DNA of 64,000 nucleotides from Pseudomonas hamedanensis (GTDB lineage Bacteria > Pseudomonadota > Gammaproteobacteria > Pseudomonadales > Pseudomonadaceae): contig NZ_CP077091.1 of the NCBI RefSeq assembly GCF_014268595.2, positions 3,250,001 to 3,314,000 of the forward strand. The letters are read 5' to 3'. The first letter of the stretch is position 1. Each line of letters opens with the position of its first letter. Shown here piece by piece: positions 7,857 to 15,896 of the stretch. Under the pieces are notes generated by a model. That model saw nothing but the letters and a program-made list of their open reading frames with translations. It was not told where the DNA came from and ran no database searches. The translations under genes and the position numbers were made by a program.

Positions 7857-8963
7857 ATGCTGCTTTCTCTCGAACCCCGTGGTCAGCAATCGCGCCTGAT
7901 GCTGTGGTGCTCGCCGTTATTGGCGGCGGTGCTGACCCTCGGCTGTGGCTCGCTGCTGTTCATCGCACTCGGCCACGATCCGTTGCAAACCCTGCATACG
8001 CTGCTGATTGCGCCGGTCAGCGATCTGTACGGTGTCGGCGAACTGCTGGTCAAAGCGCTGCCGATTGTGCTTTGTGCACTTGGGCTGGCCGTGGCTTATC
8101 AGGCGCGAGTCTGGAACATCGGCGCCGAAGGCCAGTTGCTGCTCGGTGCACTGGCCGGCAGTGCTCTGGCGGTGAACATTATCGGGATGCACAGCCGCTG
8201 GGCGCTGGTGCTGATTCTGCTGACCGGCACGCTGGCGGGCGCTGCATGGGCCGGCCTGACGGCATGGCTGCGTACACGCTTCAACGCCAACGAAATCCTC
8301 ACCAGCATCATGCTCAATTACATCGCCCTGAACCTGCTGCTGTTTTGCGTACATGGTCCGCTGAAAGACCCTGCCGGCTTCAATTTCCCCGAGTCGGCAA
8401 TGTTCGGCGACGCCAGCCGCTTACCGTTGCTGCTGGAGGATGGCCGCGCGCACGCCGGGGCGTATTTCGCCCTGCTCGCTCTGGTCGCGGTGTGGGTGTT
8501 GTTGCAGAAAAGTTTTGTCGGATTCCAGATCAAGGTACTCGGCCTGGACAAGCGCGCGGCAGGCTTTGTCGGCTTTCGCGAGAAGCGTCTGGTCTGGCTG
8601 GTGCTGTTGATCAGTGGTGGCTTGGCCGGGCTGGCCGGCGTTTGCGAAGTGACCGGGCCGATTGGCCAACTGGTGCCGCAGGTCTCGCCGGGTTATGGCT
8701 ACGCGGCGATCACCGTGGCGTTTCTCGGTCGGCTCAATCCGATCGGCATTCTGTTTGCCAGTCTGTTGATGGCACTGCTCTACATCGGCGGCGAGAGCGC
8801 GCAGATGGCGCTCAATCTGCCGCAGGCGATCACCCAGTTGTTTCAGGGAATGATGCTGTTTTTCCTGCTTGCCTGCGACGTGCTGATTCTCTATCGGCCA
8901 CGCCTGAAACTGCGCTGGACCCGGCGCGCCTCGTCCCCTGCCGTAACCGCCGGAGCGCTGTGA
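7857..8963 (+). CDS. Nucleoside ABC transporter permease 1
   Basis: 368 residues, about ten transmembrane segments, of the branched-chain-amino-acid-type permease superfamily used by BMP-family nucleoside importers. Characteristic stretches are VWNIGAEGQLLLGALAGS and FNANEILTSIMLNYIALNL. It starts 13 bp after the ATPase stop with GGAG before the ATG at 7857. Its TGA overlaps the ATG of the next permease, indicating translational coupling and a heterodimeric membrane channel. Confidence 0.92.
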   Translation: MLLSLEPRGQQSRLMLWCSPLLAAVLTLGCGSLLFIALGHDPLQTLHTLLIAPVSDLYGVGELLVKALPIVLCALGLAVAYQARVWNIGAEGQLLLGALAGSALAVNIIGMHSRWALVLILLTGTLAGAAWAGLTAWLRTRFNANEILTSIMLNYIALNLLLFCVHGPLKDPAGFNFPESAMFGDASRLPLLLEDGRAHAGAYFALLALVAVWVLLQKSFVGFQIKVLGLDKRAAGFVGFREKRLVWLVLLISGGLAGLAGVCEVTGPIGQLVPQVSPGYGYAAITVAFLGRLNPIGILFASLLMALLYIGGESAQMALNLPQAITQLFQGMMLFFLLACDVLILYRPRLKLRWTRRASSPAVTAGAL

Positions 8964-9889
8964 TGGATATCGATCTGTTGAGTAATATTTTCTATGCCAT
9001 GGTCCGCTGCGGCACGCCGCTGCTGTTGGTGGCGCTGGGTGAACTGATCTGCGAGAAGAGCGGCGTACTCAACCTCGGCCAGGAAGGCATGATGCTGTTC
9101 GGCGCCGTGATCGGGTTTATCGTCGCCCTCAACAGCGGCAACCTGTGGCTGGGTGTGCTCTTGGCGATGCTCGCCGGGATGCTGCTGTCGTCGCTGTTTG
9201 CCTTGGTCGCGCTGGTATTCAATGCCAATCAGGTGGCGACCGGACTGGCCCTGACGATTTTCGGTGTCGGGCTTTCGACGTTTGTCGGCGCGGCCTGGGT
9301 CGGTAAACCGCTGGCTGGATTCGAGCCGCTGGCCATTCCGTTGTTGAGTGAAATTCCGCTGATCGGACGGATGCTGTTTGCCCAGGATCTGCTGGTGTAC
9401 CTGTCATTCACGCTGTTTGCGCTGGTGGCATGGGTGATCATGAAAAGTCGCATGGGCCTGATCATTCAGGCGGTCGGCGAAAATCCGGATGCAGCCAGCG
9501 CCATGGGCTTGCCGGTGCTGACCGTGCGCACGTTGGCGGTCTTGTTCGGCGGTGCGATGGCCGGGTTGGCCGGGGCCTATCTGTCGCTGGCCTATACGCC
9601 GATGTGGGCCGAAAACATGACTGCCGGGCGTGGCTGGATCGCCTTGGCGCTGGTGGTATTTGCCAGTTGGCGCGTGTGGCGGTTGTTGCTGGGGGCGTAT
9701 CTGTTCGGCCTCGCCAGCATCCTGCACCTGGTGGCGCAGGGGCTGGGGCTGGCGATTCCTTCGAGTCTGCTGGCGATGTTGCCGTATGTCGCAACGATTG
9801 TGGTGCTGGTGTTGTTGTCCCGCGATGCCGTGCGCACACGGCTGTATGCGCCGGTTTCGTTGGGGCAGCCTTGGCAGTCAGGACATTAG
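8963..9889 (+). CDS. Nucleoside ABC transporter permease 2
   Basis: 308 residues, eight or more membrane segments. The conserved GVLNLGQEGMMLFGAVIGF and NANQVATGLALTIFGVGLS segments identify the second permease of nucleoside/BMP ABC importers. The start ATG overlaps the preceding TGA by one base (TGATG). No binding-protein gene follows; the likely partner, a BMP-family protein, is encoded 4.8 kb downstream. Confidence 0.92.
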   Translation: MDIDLLSNIFYAMVRCGTPLLLVALGELICEKSGVLNLGQEGMMLFGAVIGFIVALNSGNLWLGVLLAMLAGMLLSSLFALVALVFNANQVATGLALTIFGVGLSTFVGAAWVGKPLAGFEPLAIPLLSEIPLIGRMLFAQDLLVYLSFTLFALVAWVIMKSRMGLIIQAVGENPDAASAMGLPVLTVRTLAVLFGGAMAGLAGAYLSLAYTPMWAENMTAGRGWIALALVVFASWRVWRLLLGAYLFGLASILHLVAQGLGLAIPSSLLAMLPYVATIVVLVLLSRDAVRTRLYAPVSLGQPWQSGH

Positions 9890-9902
9890 GCAGACACAAA
9901 CC

Positions 9903-10013
9903 TGTGGCGAGGGAGCTTGCTCCCGCTGGGGCGCGAAGCGGCCCTCGACATTGATCCTGGAAGACCTTTTACGACTGCTGCGCAGCCGAGCGGGAGCAAG
10001 CTCCCTCACCACA
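9903..10013. repeat. REP inverted pair (GGGAGCTTGCTCCC family)
   Basis: TGTGGCGAGGGAGCTTGCTC at the left and GAGCAAGCTCCCTCACCACA at the right are inverted copies. The pair follows the permease operon, and the C-terminal codons of the convergent small membrane gene read through its right half. Confidence 0.8.
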
Positions 10014-10391
10014 AATGGGCAATGCCTGAACAACACCCCACGCCAGTTCGAAAATAAGGAAGACCACAAGAATCGAACTGGCGCCGTGCAGCAAGGCATA
10101 CCCTTGCCACGCCGCAAACAGAAACCGCCCCACCGCGTCATAGCGCCCATACAGCGGCTGCGGATCACGAATCCGCAGCACCGCCCAGACACAGACCACT
10201 GAGCCCAACAAGTTTGCCATCAGCACGTGCATGGATTGGAACGGCGGCAGTTCGCCAGGGAAATCCAGCGAGTTCAGCAGCCCATGCACAAGCGCGAAGC
10301 TCCACGGCGTGACAAACGCTGCCGTGACGATCAGGTCATACCAGGCGCTGCCGCGCACCACGTTGCGATACTGCGTTGCGGTCCACATCAT
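9969..10391 (-). CDS. Small integral membrane protein of unknown function
   Basis: 140 residues with about four hydrophobic segments: YDLIVTAAFVTPWSFALVHG, then MANLLGSVVCVWAVLRI, then FLFAAWQGYALLHG, then LVVFLIFELAWGVVQAL. I do not recognise a characterised family. The last dozen residues (GEGACSRS onward) are translated from REP sequence, so the ancestral C-terminus probably ended earlier. The ATG has GGAG upstream and the gene diverges from the merR gene, sharing an 81-bp gap. Confidence 0.75.
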   Translation of the reverse strand: MMWTATQYRNVVRGSAWYDLIVTAAFVTPWSFALVHGLLNSLDFPGELPPFQSMHVLMANLLGSVVCVWAVLRIRDPQPLYGRYDAVGRFLFAAWQGYALLHGASSILVVFLIFELAWGVVQALPICGEGACSRSAAQQS

Positions 10392-10428
10392 CCTTGCTCC
10401 AGAAATTCAGGGAGCAAGCACGTTAAAG

Positions 10429-10446
10429 CCTGGGGTATGCTCCAGG
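10429..10446. promoter_or_regulatory. MerR-type operator dyad
   Basis: CCTGGGGTATGCTCCAGG is an 18-bp imperfect palindrome (CCTGG/CCAGG outer arms). Weak hexamers TTAAAG (10423-10428) and TCAATA (10448-10453) flank it with 19-bp spacing, the long-spacer arrangement of MerR-activated promoters. It is 26 bp upstream of the merR ATG, so autoregulation is likely. Confidence 0.6.
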
Positions 10447-10472
10447 GTCAATACCCCATTCGAGAAAACAGC

Positions 10473-10829
10473 ATGCGCATCGGTGAATTAGCCCGGGCCA
10501 GCGCGGTCAGCCGTGACACCCTGCGCTTTTATGAGCAGCGCGGGCTGATCGCGGCGCAACGCAGCGCTAACGGCTACCGTGACTATCTGCCGGAAATGGT
10601 GCAACTGGTGCTCTACATCAAAACCGCGCAGCGGCTGGGCTTTACTCTGGGCGAGATCGGCAACAGCGTCGCCGCCCTGTGGCACGCCCGCGACCCGGAA
10701 AACGCCGTGGCGCAATTGCTGCGCGACAAACTGCAATTGGTTGAAACCCGCATGAGCGAACTCGACACGCTGCGCCAAGAGCTGCAACTGCGGCTCGGTC
10801 AGGCGTGTCCATTGAATCCTGAACGCTGA
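10473..10829 (+). CDS. MerR-family regulator
   Basis: 118 residues. The winged helix-turn-helix starts at residue 2 (IGELARASAVSRDTLRFYEQRGLI, about residues 3-26), followed by the wing NGYRDYLPEMV and a coiled-coil dimerisation helix (about residues 80-110). The C-terminus has a single cysteine (QACPLNPER), without the paired cysteines of metal sensors such as CueR, so a redox or organic signal is more likely. It lies 18 bp upstream of an SDR gene and is probably co-transcribed with it. Confidence 0.9.
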   Translation: MRIGELARASAVSRDTLRFYEQRGLIAAQRSANGYRDYLPEMVQLVLYIKTAQRLGFTLGEIGNSVAALWHARDPENAVAQLLRDKLQLVETRMSELDTLRQELQLRLGQACPLNPER

Positions 10830-10847
10830 CTTTCAAGGAAACCCATC

Positions 10848-11534
10848 ATGTCTCAGGCAAAAACCGCATTGGTCATCGGCGCCTCCCGGGGCTTGGGCCT
10901 CGGTCTGGTGAAAACCTTGCTCGCCGACGGCTGGCAAGTAATCGCAACGGTGCGCAATCCGCAAAAGGCCGAGGCGCTGCAAGCGCTGGGTGACGTGCGC
11001 ATCGAAAAGCTCGACATGGACGATCAGCAAGCGGTGATCGCCCTGAACCAGAAACTCAAAGGCGAAACCTTTGACCTGCTGTTCGTCAACGCCGGAGTCA
11101 AGGGTCCCGACGTGCAGACCCCGGGCGGCGCGACGCTGGCCGAGGTCGGCCAATTGTTTTTCACCAACGCGGTGGCGCCGATCAATCTGGCCCAGCGTTT
11201 TGTCGGGCAGATCCGCGACGGCAGCGGTGTGCTGGCGTTCATGAGTTCGGTGCTCGGCAGCGTGACCATGCCGGATTCGCCAGGCCTGGCGTTGTATAAG
11301 GCGAGCAAGGCAGCCCTCAATTCGATGACCAACAGCTTTGTCACGCAACTGGGCGAGCAGAAACTGACCGTGCTGTCGCTGCATCCGGGCTGGGTGAAGA
11401 CGGACATGGGCGGTGATGGCGCCGATATCGATGTCGAGACCAGTACGCGCGGGTTGATCGATCAGGTGAATGCGTTCAGCGGCAAGGGCGGGCATCACTT
11501 CGTCAATTACAAGGGTGAAACGATTCCCTGGTAA
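10848..11534 (+). CDS. Short-chain dehydrogenase/reductase
   Basis: 228 residues, classical SDR length. The Rossmann motif is VIGASRGLGLG (residues 10-20), the NAG-like motif is FVNAGVKGP, and the active site is YKASKAALN (Tyr-x3-Lys). The cofactor is probably NADP(H). The physiological substrate cannot be read from sequence. The MerR gene immediately upstream, with an operator-like dyad, suggests inducible expression, perhaps by a reactive carbonyl compound; that is inference. Start ATG has AAGGAA upstream. Confidence 0.9.
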   Translation: MSQAKTALVIGASRGLGLGLVKTLLADGWQVIATVRNPQKAEALQALGDVRIEKLDMDDQQAVIALNQKLKGETFDLLFVNAGVKGPDVQTPGGATLAEVGQLFFTNAVAPINLAQRFVGQIRDGSGVLAFMSSVLGSVTMPDSPGLALYKASKAALNSMTNSFVTQLGEQKLTVLSLHPGWVKTDMGGDGADIDVETSTRGLIDQVNAFSGKGGHHFVNYKGETIPW

Positions 11535-11543
11535 GCACCACAT

Positions 11544-11672
11544 CCCCCTGTGTAGGAGTGAGCCTGCTCCGGGCGGCGTTCCGACGATAGCGGTGTGTCA
11601 AGTTAGACATATTTATCTGACACACCGCTATCGTCGGAACGCCGCCCGGAGCAGGCTCACTCCTACAGGGGG
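11544..11672. repeat. Long perfect inverted repeat (48-bp arms)
   Basis: Bases 11553-11600 and 11618-11665 are exact inverted copies over 48 bp, separated by 17 nt. Outer CCCCCTG/CAGGGGG halves extend the pairing after a 2-nt bulge. The arms contain the TAGGAGTGAGCCTGCTC REP core plus GCGGCGTTCCGACGATAGCG, which is longer than the other pairs here. It can form a strong hairpin after the SDR stop and may terminate transcription. Confidence 0.9.
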
Positions 11673-11819
11673 ATCTTGGTGAATGGTCGGGTGGGGCTTG
11701 CCTGCCTTGGCGATTTGTCTGACACTGCGCGCCTCGTCCTTCGCGGCGACCCTGGATCAGCAGACAGGACAACACTGAGCTGGCAACCCTGAACCCAACT
11801 TTCAGAGGAGCCGGCCACA

Positions 11820-13178
11820 ATGCCTGCGACCCGTACCTGGTTAAAAAATCCCCTCGCCATTTTCACGGCCAACGCGCTCGATGCCCGTGGCGGTCCGGTG
11901 CTGCAAGACGGTGTGATCGTCGAAGTGCTCGCGGCTGGTCAGCAGCCGTCGGCGCCGTGCCATGAAGTGTTCGATGCTCGCGAGCATGTAATCCTGCCGG
12001 GCCTGATCAACACCCACCATCATTTCTATCAAACCCTCACCCGCGCCTGGGCGCCGGTGGTCAATCAGCCGCTGTTTCCGTGGCTGAAAACCCTCTACCC
12101 GGTATGGGCCCGGCTGACCCCGGAAAAACTCGCGCTCGCGACCAAAGTGGCGTTGGCCGAGCTGCTGCTCTCGGGCTGCACCACCGCCGCTGATCATCAC
12201 TACTTGTTCCCGGACGGTCTGGAGAACGCCATCGACGTGCAAGTCGAAAGCGTCCGCGAACTGGGCATGCGCGCCATGCTCACCCGCGGTTCGATGAGCC
12301 TCGGCGAGAAGGACGGCGGCCTGCCTCCACAGCAGACCGTGCAGGAAGGTCAGGTGATTCTCGACGACAGCCAGCGCCTGATTCACGAGTACCACGAGCG
12401 TGGCGACGGCGCGCAGATTCAGATCGCCCTGGCGCCCTGCTCGCCGTTTTCTGTCACCCCCGAAATCATGTCGGCCAGCGCTGATCTGGCGAACAAGCTT
12501 GATGTGCGTCTGCACACCCACCTCGCTGAAACCCTCGATGAAGAAGAGTTCTGCCTGCAACGCTTCGGCCTGCGCACCGTCGATTATCTTGACAGTGTCG
12601 GCTGGCTCGGCCCGCGCACCTGGCTGGCTCACGGCATCCACTTCAACCCCGACGAAATCGCCCGCCTTGGGCAAGCCGGCACCGGTATCTGCCACTGCCC
12701 GAGTTCGAACATGCGCCTGGCTTCCGGGATCTGCCCGAGCATCGAGCTGACCGACGCCGGCGCGCTGTTCGGTCTCGGTGTTGACGGTTCGGCGTCCAAC
12801 GATGCCTCGAACATGATCCTTGAAGCGCGTCAGGCGCTGTACATCCAGCGCCTGCGCTACGGCGCCGAAAAGATCACCCCGGAACGCGTGCTGGGTTGGG
12901 CGACCCAAGGTTCGGCGAGCCTGCTGGGCCGTACCGACATCGGCGAAATCGCTGTGGGCAAACAGGCGGATCTGGCCTTGTTCAAGCTCGATGAACTGCG
13001 TTTCTCCGGCAGCCATGACCCGATCTCGGCACTGCTGCTGTGTGGGGCTGATCGCGCGGACCGGGTGATGATTGGTGGCAGGTGGCGCGTGGTCGATGGG
13101 CAGGTTGAGGGGCTGGATCTCAAAGGCTTGATTGCCGATCACAGCCAGGCGGCGCGGCAACTGATCGCCGGCACCTGA
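11820..13178 (+). CDS. 8-oxoguanine deaminase (amidohydrolase)
   Basis: 452 residues, cytoplasmic amidohydrolase of the cytosine-deaminase-like subgroup. Metal and catalytic motifs in order: NTHHHFYQTLTRAW (HxH), HTHLAETLDEEEF, HGIHF, and VDGSASNDASNM with the catalytic Asp. The SASNDASNM stretch and the PLFPWLKTLYPVW segment are typical of the 8-oxoguanine/hydroxyatrazine-like deaminases; P. aeruginosa PA0142, of the same neighbourhood, was shown to deaminate 8-oxoguanine to urate. ATG 11820 has AGAGGAG upstream. The role fits purine-base scavenging with adenine deaminase encoded further on. Confidence 0.9.
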   Translation: MPATRTWLKNPLAIFTANALDARGGPVLQDGVIVEVLAAGQQPSAPCHEVFDAREHVILPGLINTHHHFYQTLTRAWAPVVNQPLFPWLKTLYPVWARLTPEKLALATKVALAELLLSGCTTAADHHYLFPDGLENAIDVQVESVRELGMRAMLTRGSMSLGEKDGGLPPQQTVQEGQVILDDSQRLIHEYHERGDGAQIQIALAPCSPFSVTPEIMSASADLANKLDVRLHTHLAETLDEEEFCLQRFGLRTVDYLDSVGWLGPRTWLAHGIHFNPDEIARLGQAGTGICHCPSSNMRLASGICPSIELTDAGALFGLGVDGSASNDASNMILEARQALYIQRLRYGAEKITPERVLGWATQGSASLLGRTDIGEIAVGKQADLALFKLDELRFSGSHDPISALLLCGADRADRVMIGGRWRVVDGQVEGLDLKGLIADHSQAARQLIAGT

Positions 13179-13195
13179 GTGAGCACAGATTAAAA

Positions 13196-13295
13196 CTGTG
13201 GGAGCGGGCTTGCCGCAATGGACGCTCTGCGTCCGCCTTTGGGACGCGGAGCGTCCCGGGCTGCATTCCCACGCGGAGCGTGGGAACGATCACAG
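13196..13295. repeat. REP cluster (GTGGGAACGATC family)
   Basis: A TGTGGGAGCGGGCTTGCC half is followed by GACGCTCTGCGTC and GGGACGCGGAGCGTCCC palindromes and TTCCCACGCGGAGCGTGGGA. It lies between the convergent stops of the 8-oxoguanine deaminase and chaA genes and can serve as a two-way terminator. Confidence 0.75.
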
Positions 13296-13300
13296 CGTCC

Positions 13301-14392
13301 CTAAAGACCCAGCAGGGACAGCATGATGAACGTCGCAAACAGCACAAAGTGCGTCATGCCCTCAATGGCATTGGTTTCGCCGTCATTCAGGTTGATCGCA
13401 CTGACAATCAGGGTGATGAAGATCATCACTGTCTGCACCGGCGTCATCGCCATCTGAAACGGCTGGCCGGTGTACAACGCCATCGCTTCCATCACCGGCA
13501 CGGTCAGGATCACCGTCGACAGTGACGCGCCCATCGCGATGTTCACCACCGATTGCATGCGGTTCGCCAGCGCCGCGCGCAACGCGGTCAGAATTTCCGG
13601 CGCCGCCGAAATCGCCGCCACCAGAATCGCCGTAATCACCGGTGGTGCGCCCGTGCCTTCCAGGCCCAGGTCGAGGGTTTTGGACATGACCTCGGCGAGT
13701 GCGCCGATCACCACCACGCCGAACACCAGAATGCCGATCGACAGCGCCAGACTGACCGGTTTCGGCTCTTGCTCGATCGGCTCTTTCTTGCGCCTTTTGT
13801 CCGGGTAGCTATAGCTGAAAAAATAACTGTGCGGGCCGACCTGCATGCGCAGAAACAGCGCATAAAGCACCACCATCGCGCCGATGGTGAACGCCGAATA
13901 CAACTTCCAGTTGGCCTCGGGAATAAACTCCGGCACCACCATCGACACGCCCATGGCGGTGAGGATCATCACGCTGTAGCTGCGCGCCGAATCGTCGTTG
14001 TAGGACTGCTCGCCGTGCTTGATGCCGCCCATCAGCGCGGCGAGGCCGAGGATGCCGTTGATATCGAGCATGACCGCCGAATAAATCGTGTCGCGCACCA
14101 GGGTGGCCGAGGCCTCGTTGCTCATCATGATCGCCAGAATCACCACTTCCACCAACACCGCCGCAAGGGTGAGGATCATTGTGCCGTAGGGATCGCCGAC
14201 CTTTTCCGCAAGCAGTTCGGCCTGATGGGCGACGCGCATCGAGGCGGCGATGATGAAAGCGATCAGCACCAGGCCACCGAGCAGCGCGACGATCTGGCCG
14301 CTGTGCAACAGCCAGTGTTCCAGTGGATAAGCGATGCACGCGGCAATGACTGCCAGCAGCAGAAAGCTTTCTTGCTTGAGGATTGAGAGCAT
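13301..14392 (-). CDS. chaA: Calcium/sodium:proton antiporter ChaA
   Basis: 363 residues with about 11 membrane segments. The two CaCA-family alpha repeats are visible: GTMILTLAAVLVEVVILAIM with the following SNEASATLVRDTIY, and AAISAAPEILTALRAALANRMQ in the second half, each with the conserved acidic residue needed for cation exchange. It would expel Ca2+ or Na+/K+ in exchange for protons across the inner membrane. A charged loop (DKRRKKEPIEQE, about residues 198-209) separates the halves. It is unrelated to the purine genes around it and separates the BMP binding protein from the rest of its transporter. Confidence 0.92.
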   Translation of the reverse strand: MLSILKQESFLLLAVIAACIAYPLEHWLLHSGQIVALLGGLVLIAFIIAASMRVAHQAELLAEKVGDPYGTMILTLAAVLVEVVILAIMMSNEASATLVRDTIYSAVMLDINGILGLAALMGGIKHGEQSYNDDSARSYSVMILTAMGVSMVVPEFIPEANWKLYSAFTIGAMVVLYALFLRMQVGPHSYFFSYSYPDKRRKKEPIEQEPKPVSLALSIGILVFGVVVIGALAEVMSKTLDLGLEGTGAPPVITAILVAAISAAPEILTALRAALANRMQSVVNIAMGASLSTVILTVPVMEAMALYTGQPFQMAMTPVQTVMIFITLIVSAINLNDGETNAIEGMTHFVLFATFIMLSLLGL

Positions 14393-14680
14393 GGCGGGCC
14401 TTTTGCCGAAAAGAGCTGATGAAGCTACTGACTCCCGGGCGGTGCTAAATGTTTCGTTACACCTCAGCGCACCAAGCGATGGCGGTGTTTCAGCAGGTGC
14501 ACCTTTATTGGCCTTGATGGCCCTATCGCGAGCAGGCTCACTCCTACAAGGGAACGCATTTCAAATGTAGGAGTGAGCCTGCTCGCGATAGCCATCACAC
14601 GGTTCCGGAAAGTTTGTTGTCCTGTTGGTCAGCAATTTGCATTGACCTTCAGCACACACAACAAAATGGAGCTGCCATTC
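14393..14680. other. Divergent promoter region chaA / BMP binding protein
   Basis: 288 bp holding both promoters. The chaA side (14393-14520) has no structure I can name. The middle holds a REP pair (14522-14591). The last 90 bp lead to the binding-protein gene. I see no recognisable operator. Confidence 0.5.
14522..14591. repeat. REP inverted pair (TAGGAGTGAGCCTGCTCG family)
   Basis: Bases 14522-14548 and 14566-14591 are inverted copies; the order is reversed relative to most other pairs here, with the TCCTACA ends facing inward. Confidence 0.85.
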
Positions 14681-15754
14681 ATGCAAACACGTCCGCTGCA
14701 CAAACTGCTGTGCGCCGCCATCGGTCTGGGGATCAGCCTGAGCGCCAGCGCTGCCGATCCGCTGAAGGTCGGTTTCGTTTACATCGGTCCGATCGGCGAC
14801 CACGGCTGGACGTATCAGCATGAACAGGGGCGCAAGGCGCTGGCGGATAAGTTCGGCGCGCAGATCACCACCAACTACGTGGAAAACGTCGCCGAAGGCG
14901 CCGACGCCGAGCGGGTCATCCGCAACATGGCCAAGGACAAGTACGACCTGATCTTCACCACTTCTTTCGGTTATATGAACCCGACGCTGAAAGTCGCGAA
15001 GCAGTTTCCCAAGGTGACGTTCGAACACGCCACCGGCTACAAACAGGACAAGAACCTCGGCACCTACCTGGCGCGCACTTACGAGGGGCGCTACGTCGGC
15101 GGTTTCCTCGCGGCGAAGATGACCAAGAGCAAAAAAATCGGCTATGTCGCCTCGTTCCCGATTCCCGAGGTGATCCGCGACATCAACGCCATTCAACTGG
15201 CCTTGAACAAGTACAACCCCGGCACCGAAATCAAAGTGGTGTGGGTCAACTCCTGGTTCGATCCGGGCAAGGAAGCCGATGCCGCCAACGCCCTGATCGA
15301 TCAGGGCGTCGACGTGGTGTTCCAGCACACCGACAGCCCGGCGCCGATCCAGGCCGCTGAACGACGTGGCGTATATGCGGTGGGTTACGCCTCGGACATG
15401 GCGCATTTCGGGCCGAAAGCGGTGCTGACTTCCATCGTCAACGACTGGGCGCCGCACTACATTCAGGCGACGCAAAGCGTCATCGACCACACGTGGAAAC
15501 CCCAGGATTACTGGGGCGGGCTGAAGGAAGGCACGGTCGAACTGCCGATCAGCGATCTGGTGCCGGCGCCAGTGAAAGCCGAGGCCGAGCAGTTGATTGC
15601 CGACATCAAGAGCGGTGCATTGCAGCCGTTTACCGGGCCGATCAGGGATCAGGCCGGTGTCGAGAAAATCCCCGCGGGGGTGAGCGCGACGAATGCAGAA
15701 CTGGCGTCGATGAATTACTACGTTGAGGGTATGAAGGCAGAGATGCCGAAGTAA
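14681..15754 (+). CDS. BMP-family nucleoside-binding periplasmic protein
   Basis: 357 residues. A cleavable signal peptide (KLLCAAIGLGISLSASA, cut before ADPLKVG) precedes a Bmp/Med periplasmic binding fold: VGFVYIGPIGDHGWTYQHEQG, then NPTLKVAKQFPKVTFEHATGY, then GVDVVFQHTDSPAPIQAA. BMP proteins deliver purine nucleosides to ABC importers. I chose ATG 14681, with GGAG 9 nt upstream, over ATG 14666. No permease is adjacent, so the likely partner is the ATPase/permease set at 6.3-9.9 kb. Unlike Gram-positive BMPs there is no lipobox cysteine. Confidence 0.9.
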   Translation: MQTRPLHKLLCAAIGLGISLSASAADPLKVGFVYIGPIGDHGWTYQHEQGRKALADKFGAQITTNYVENVAEGADAERVIRNMAKDKYDLIFTTSFGYMNPTLKVAKQFPKVTFEHATGYKQDKNLGTYLARTYEGRYVGGFLAAKMTKSKKIGYVASFPIPEVIRDINAIQLALNKYNPGTEIKVVWVNSWFDPGKEADAANALIDQGVDVVFQHTDSPAPIQAAERRGVYAVGYASDMAHFGPKAVLTSIVNDWAPHYIQATQSVIDHTWKPQDYWGGLKEGTVELPISDLVPAPVKAEAEQLIADIKSGALQPFTGPIRDQAGVEKIPAGVSATNAELASMNYYVEGMKAEMPK

Positions 15755-15776
15755 TCCCAGCCCCACCGCCATCCCC

Positions 15777-15866
15777 TGTAGGAGTGAGCCTGCTCGCGAT
15801 AGCGGTGTTTCATTCAGCAAAAGTGTTGCCTGGTACACCGCTATCGCGAGCAGGCTCACTCCTACA
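15777..15866. repeat. REP inverted pair (TAGGAGTGAGCCTGCTCG family)
   Basis: 32-bp perfect arms at 15777-15808 and 15835-15866 with a 26-nt spacer, ending about 30 bp before the next start codon. Confidence 0.9.
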
Positions 15867-15896
15867 TTTGATCTTTTGTGTCCTCAAGGATTGTGT

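Noticed and set aside
7904..9889. One large 661-residue frame spanning both permeases
   Set aside because: Its first part is an out-of-frame reading of permease 1; the true second permease starts at 8963 within it.
11544..11672. Insertion sequence or MITE with terminal inverted repeats
   Set aside because: No transposase, no target-site duplication that I can see, and the arms belong to the local REP family.
14393..14520. Possible yybP-ykoY (manganese) riboswitch before chaA, because of a GGGAGTCAGTAGC segment
   Set aside because: The other conserved riboswitch elements, including the CUUUGG-type segment, are not found in the leader.
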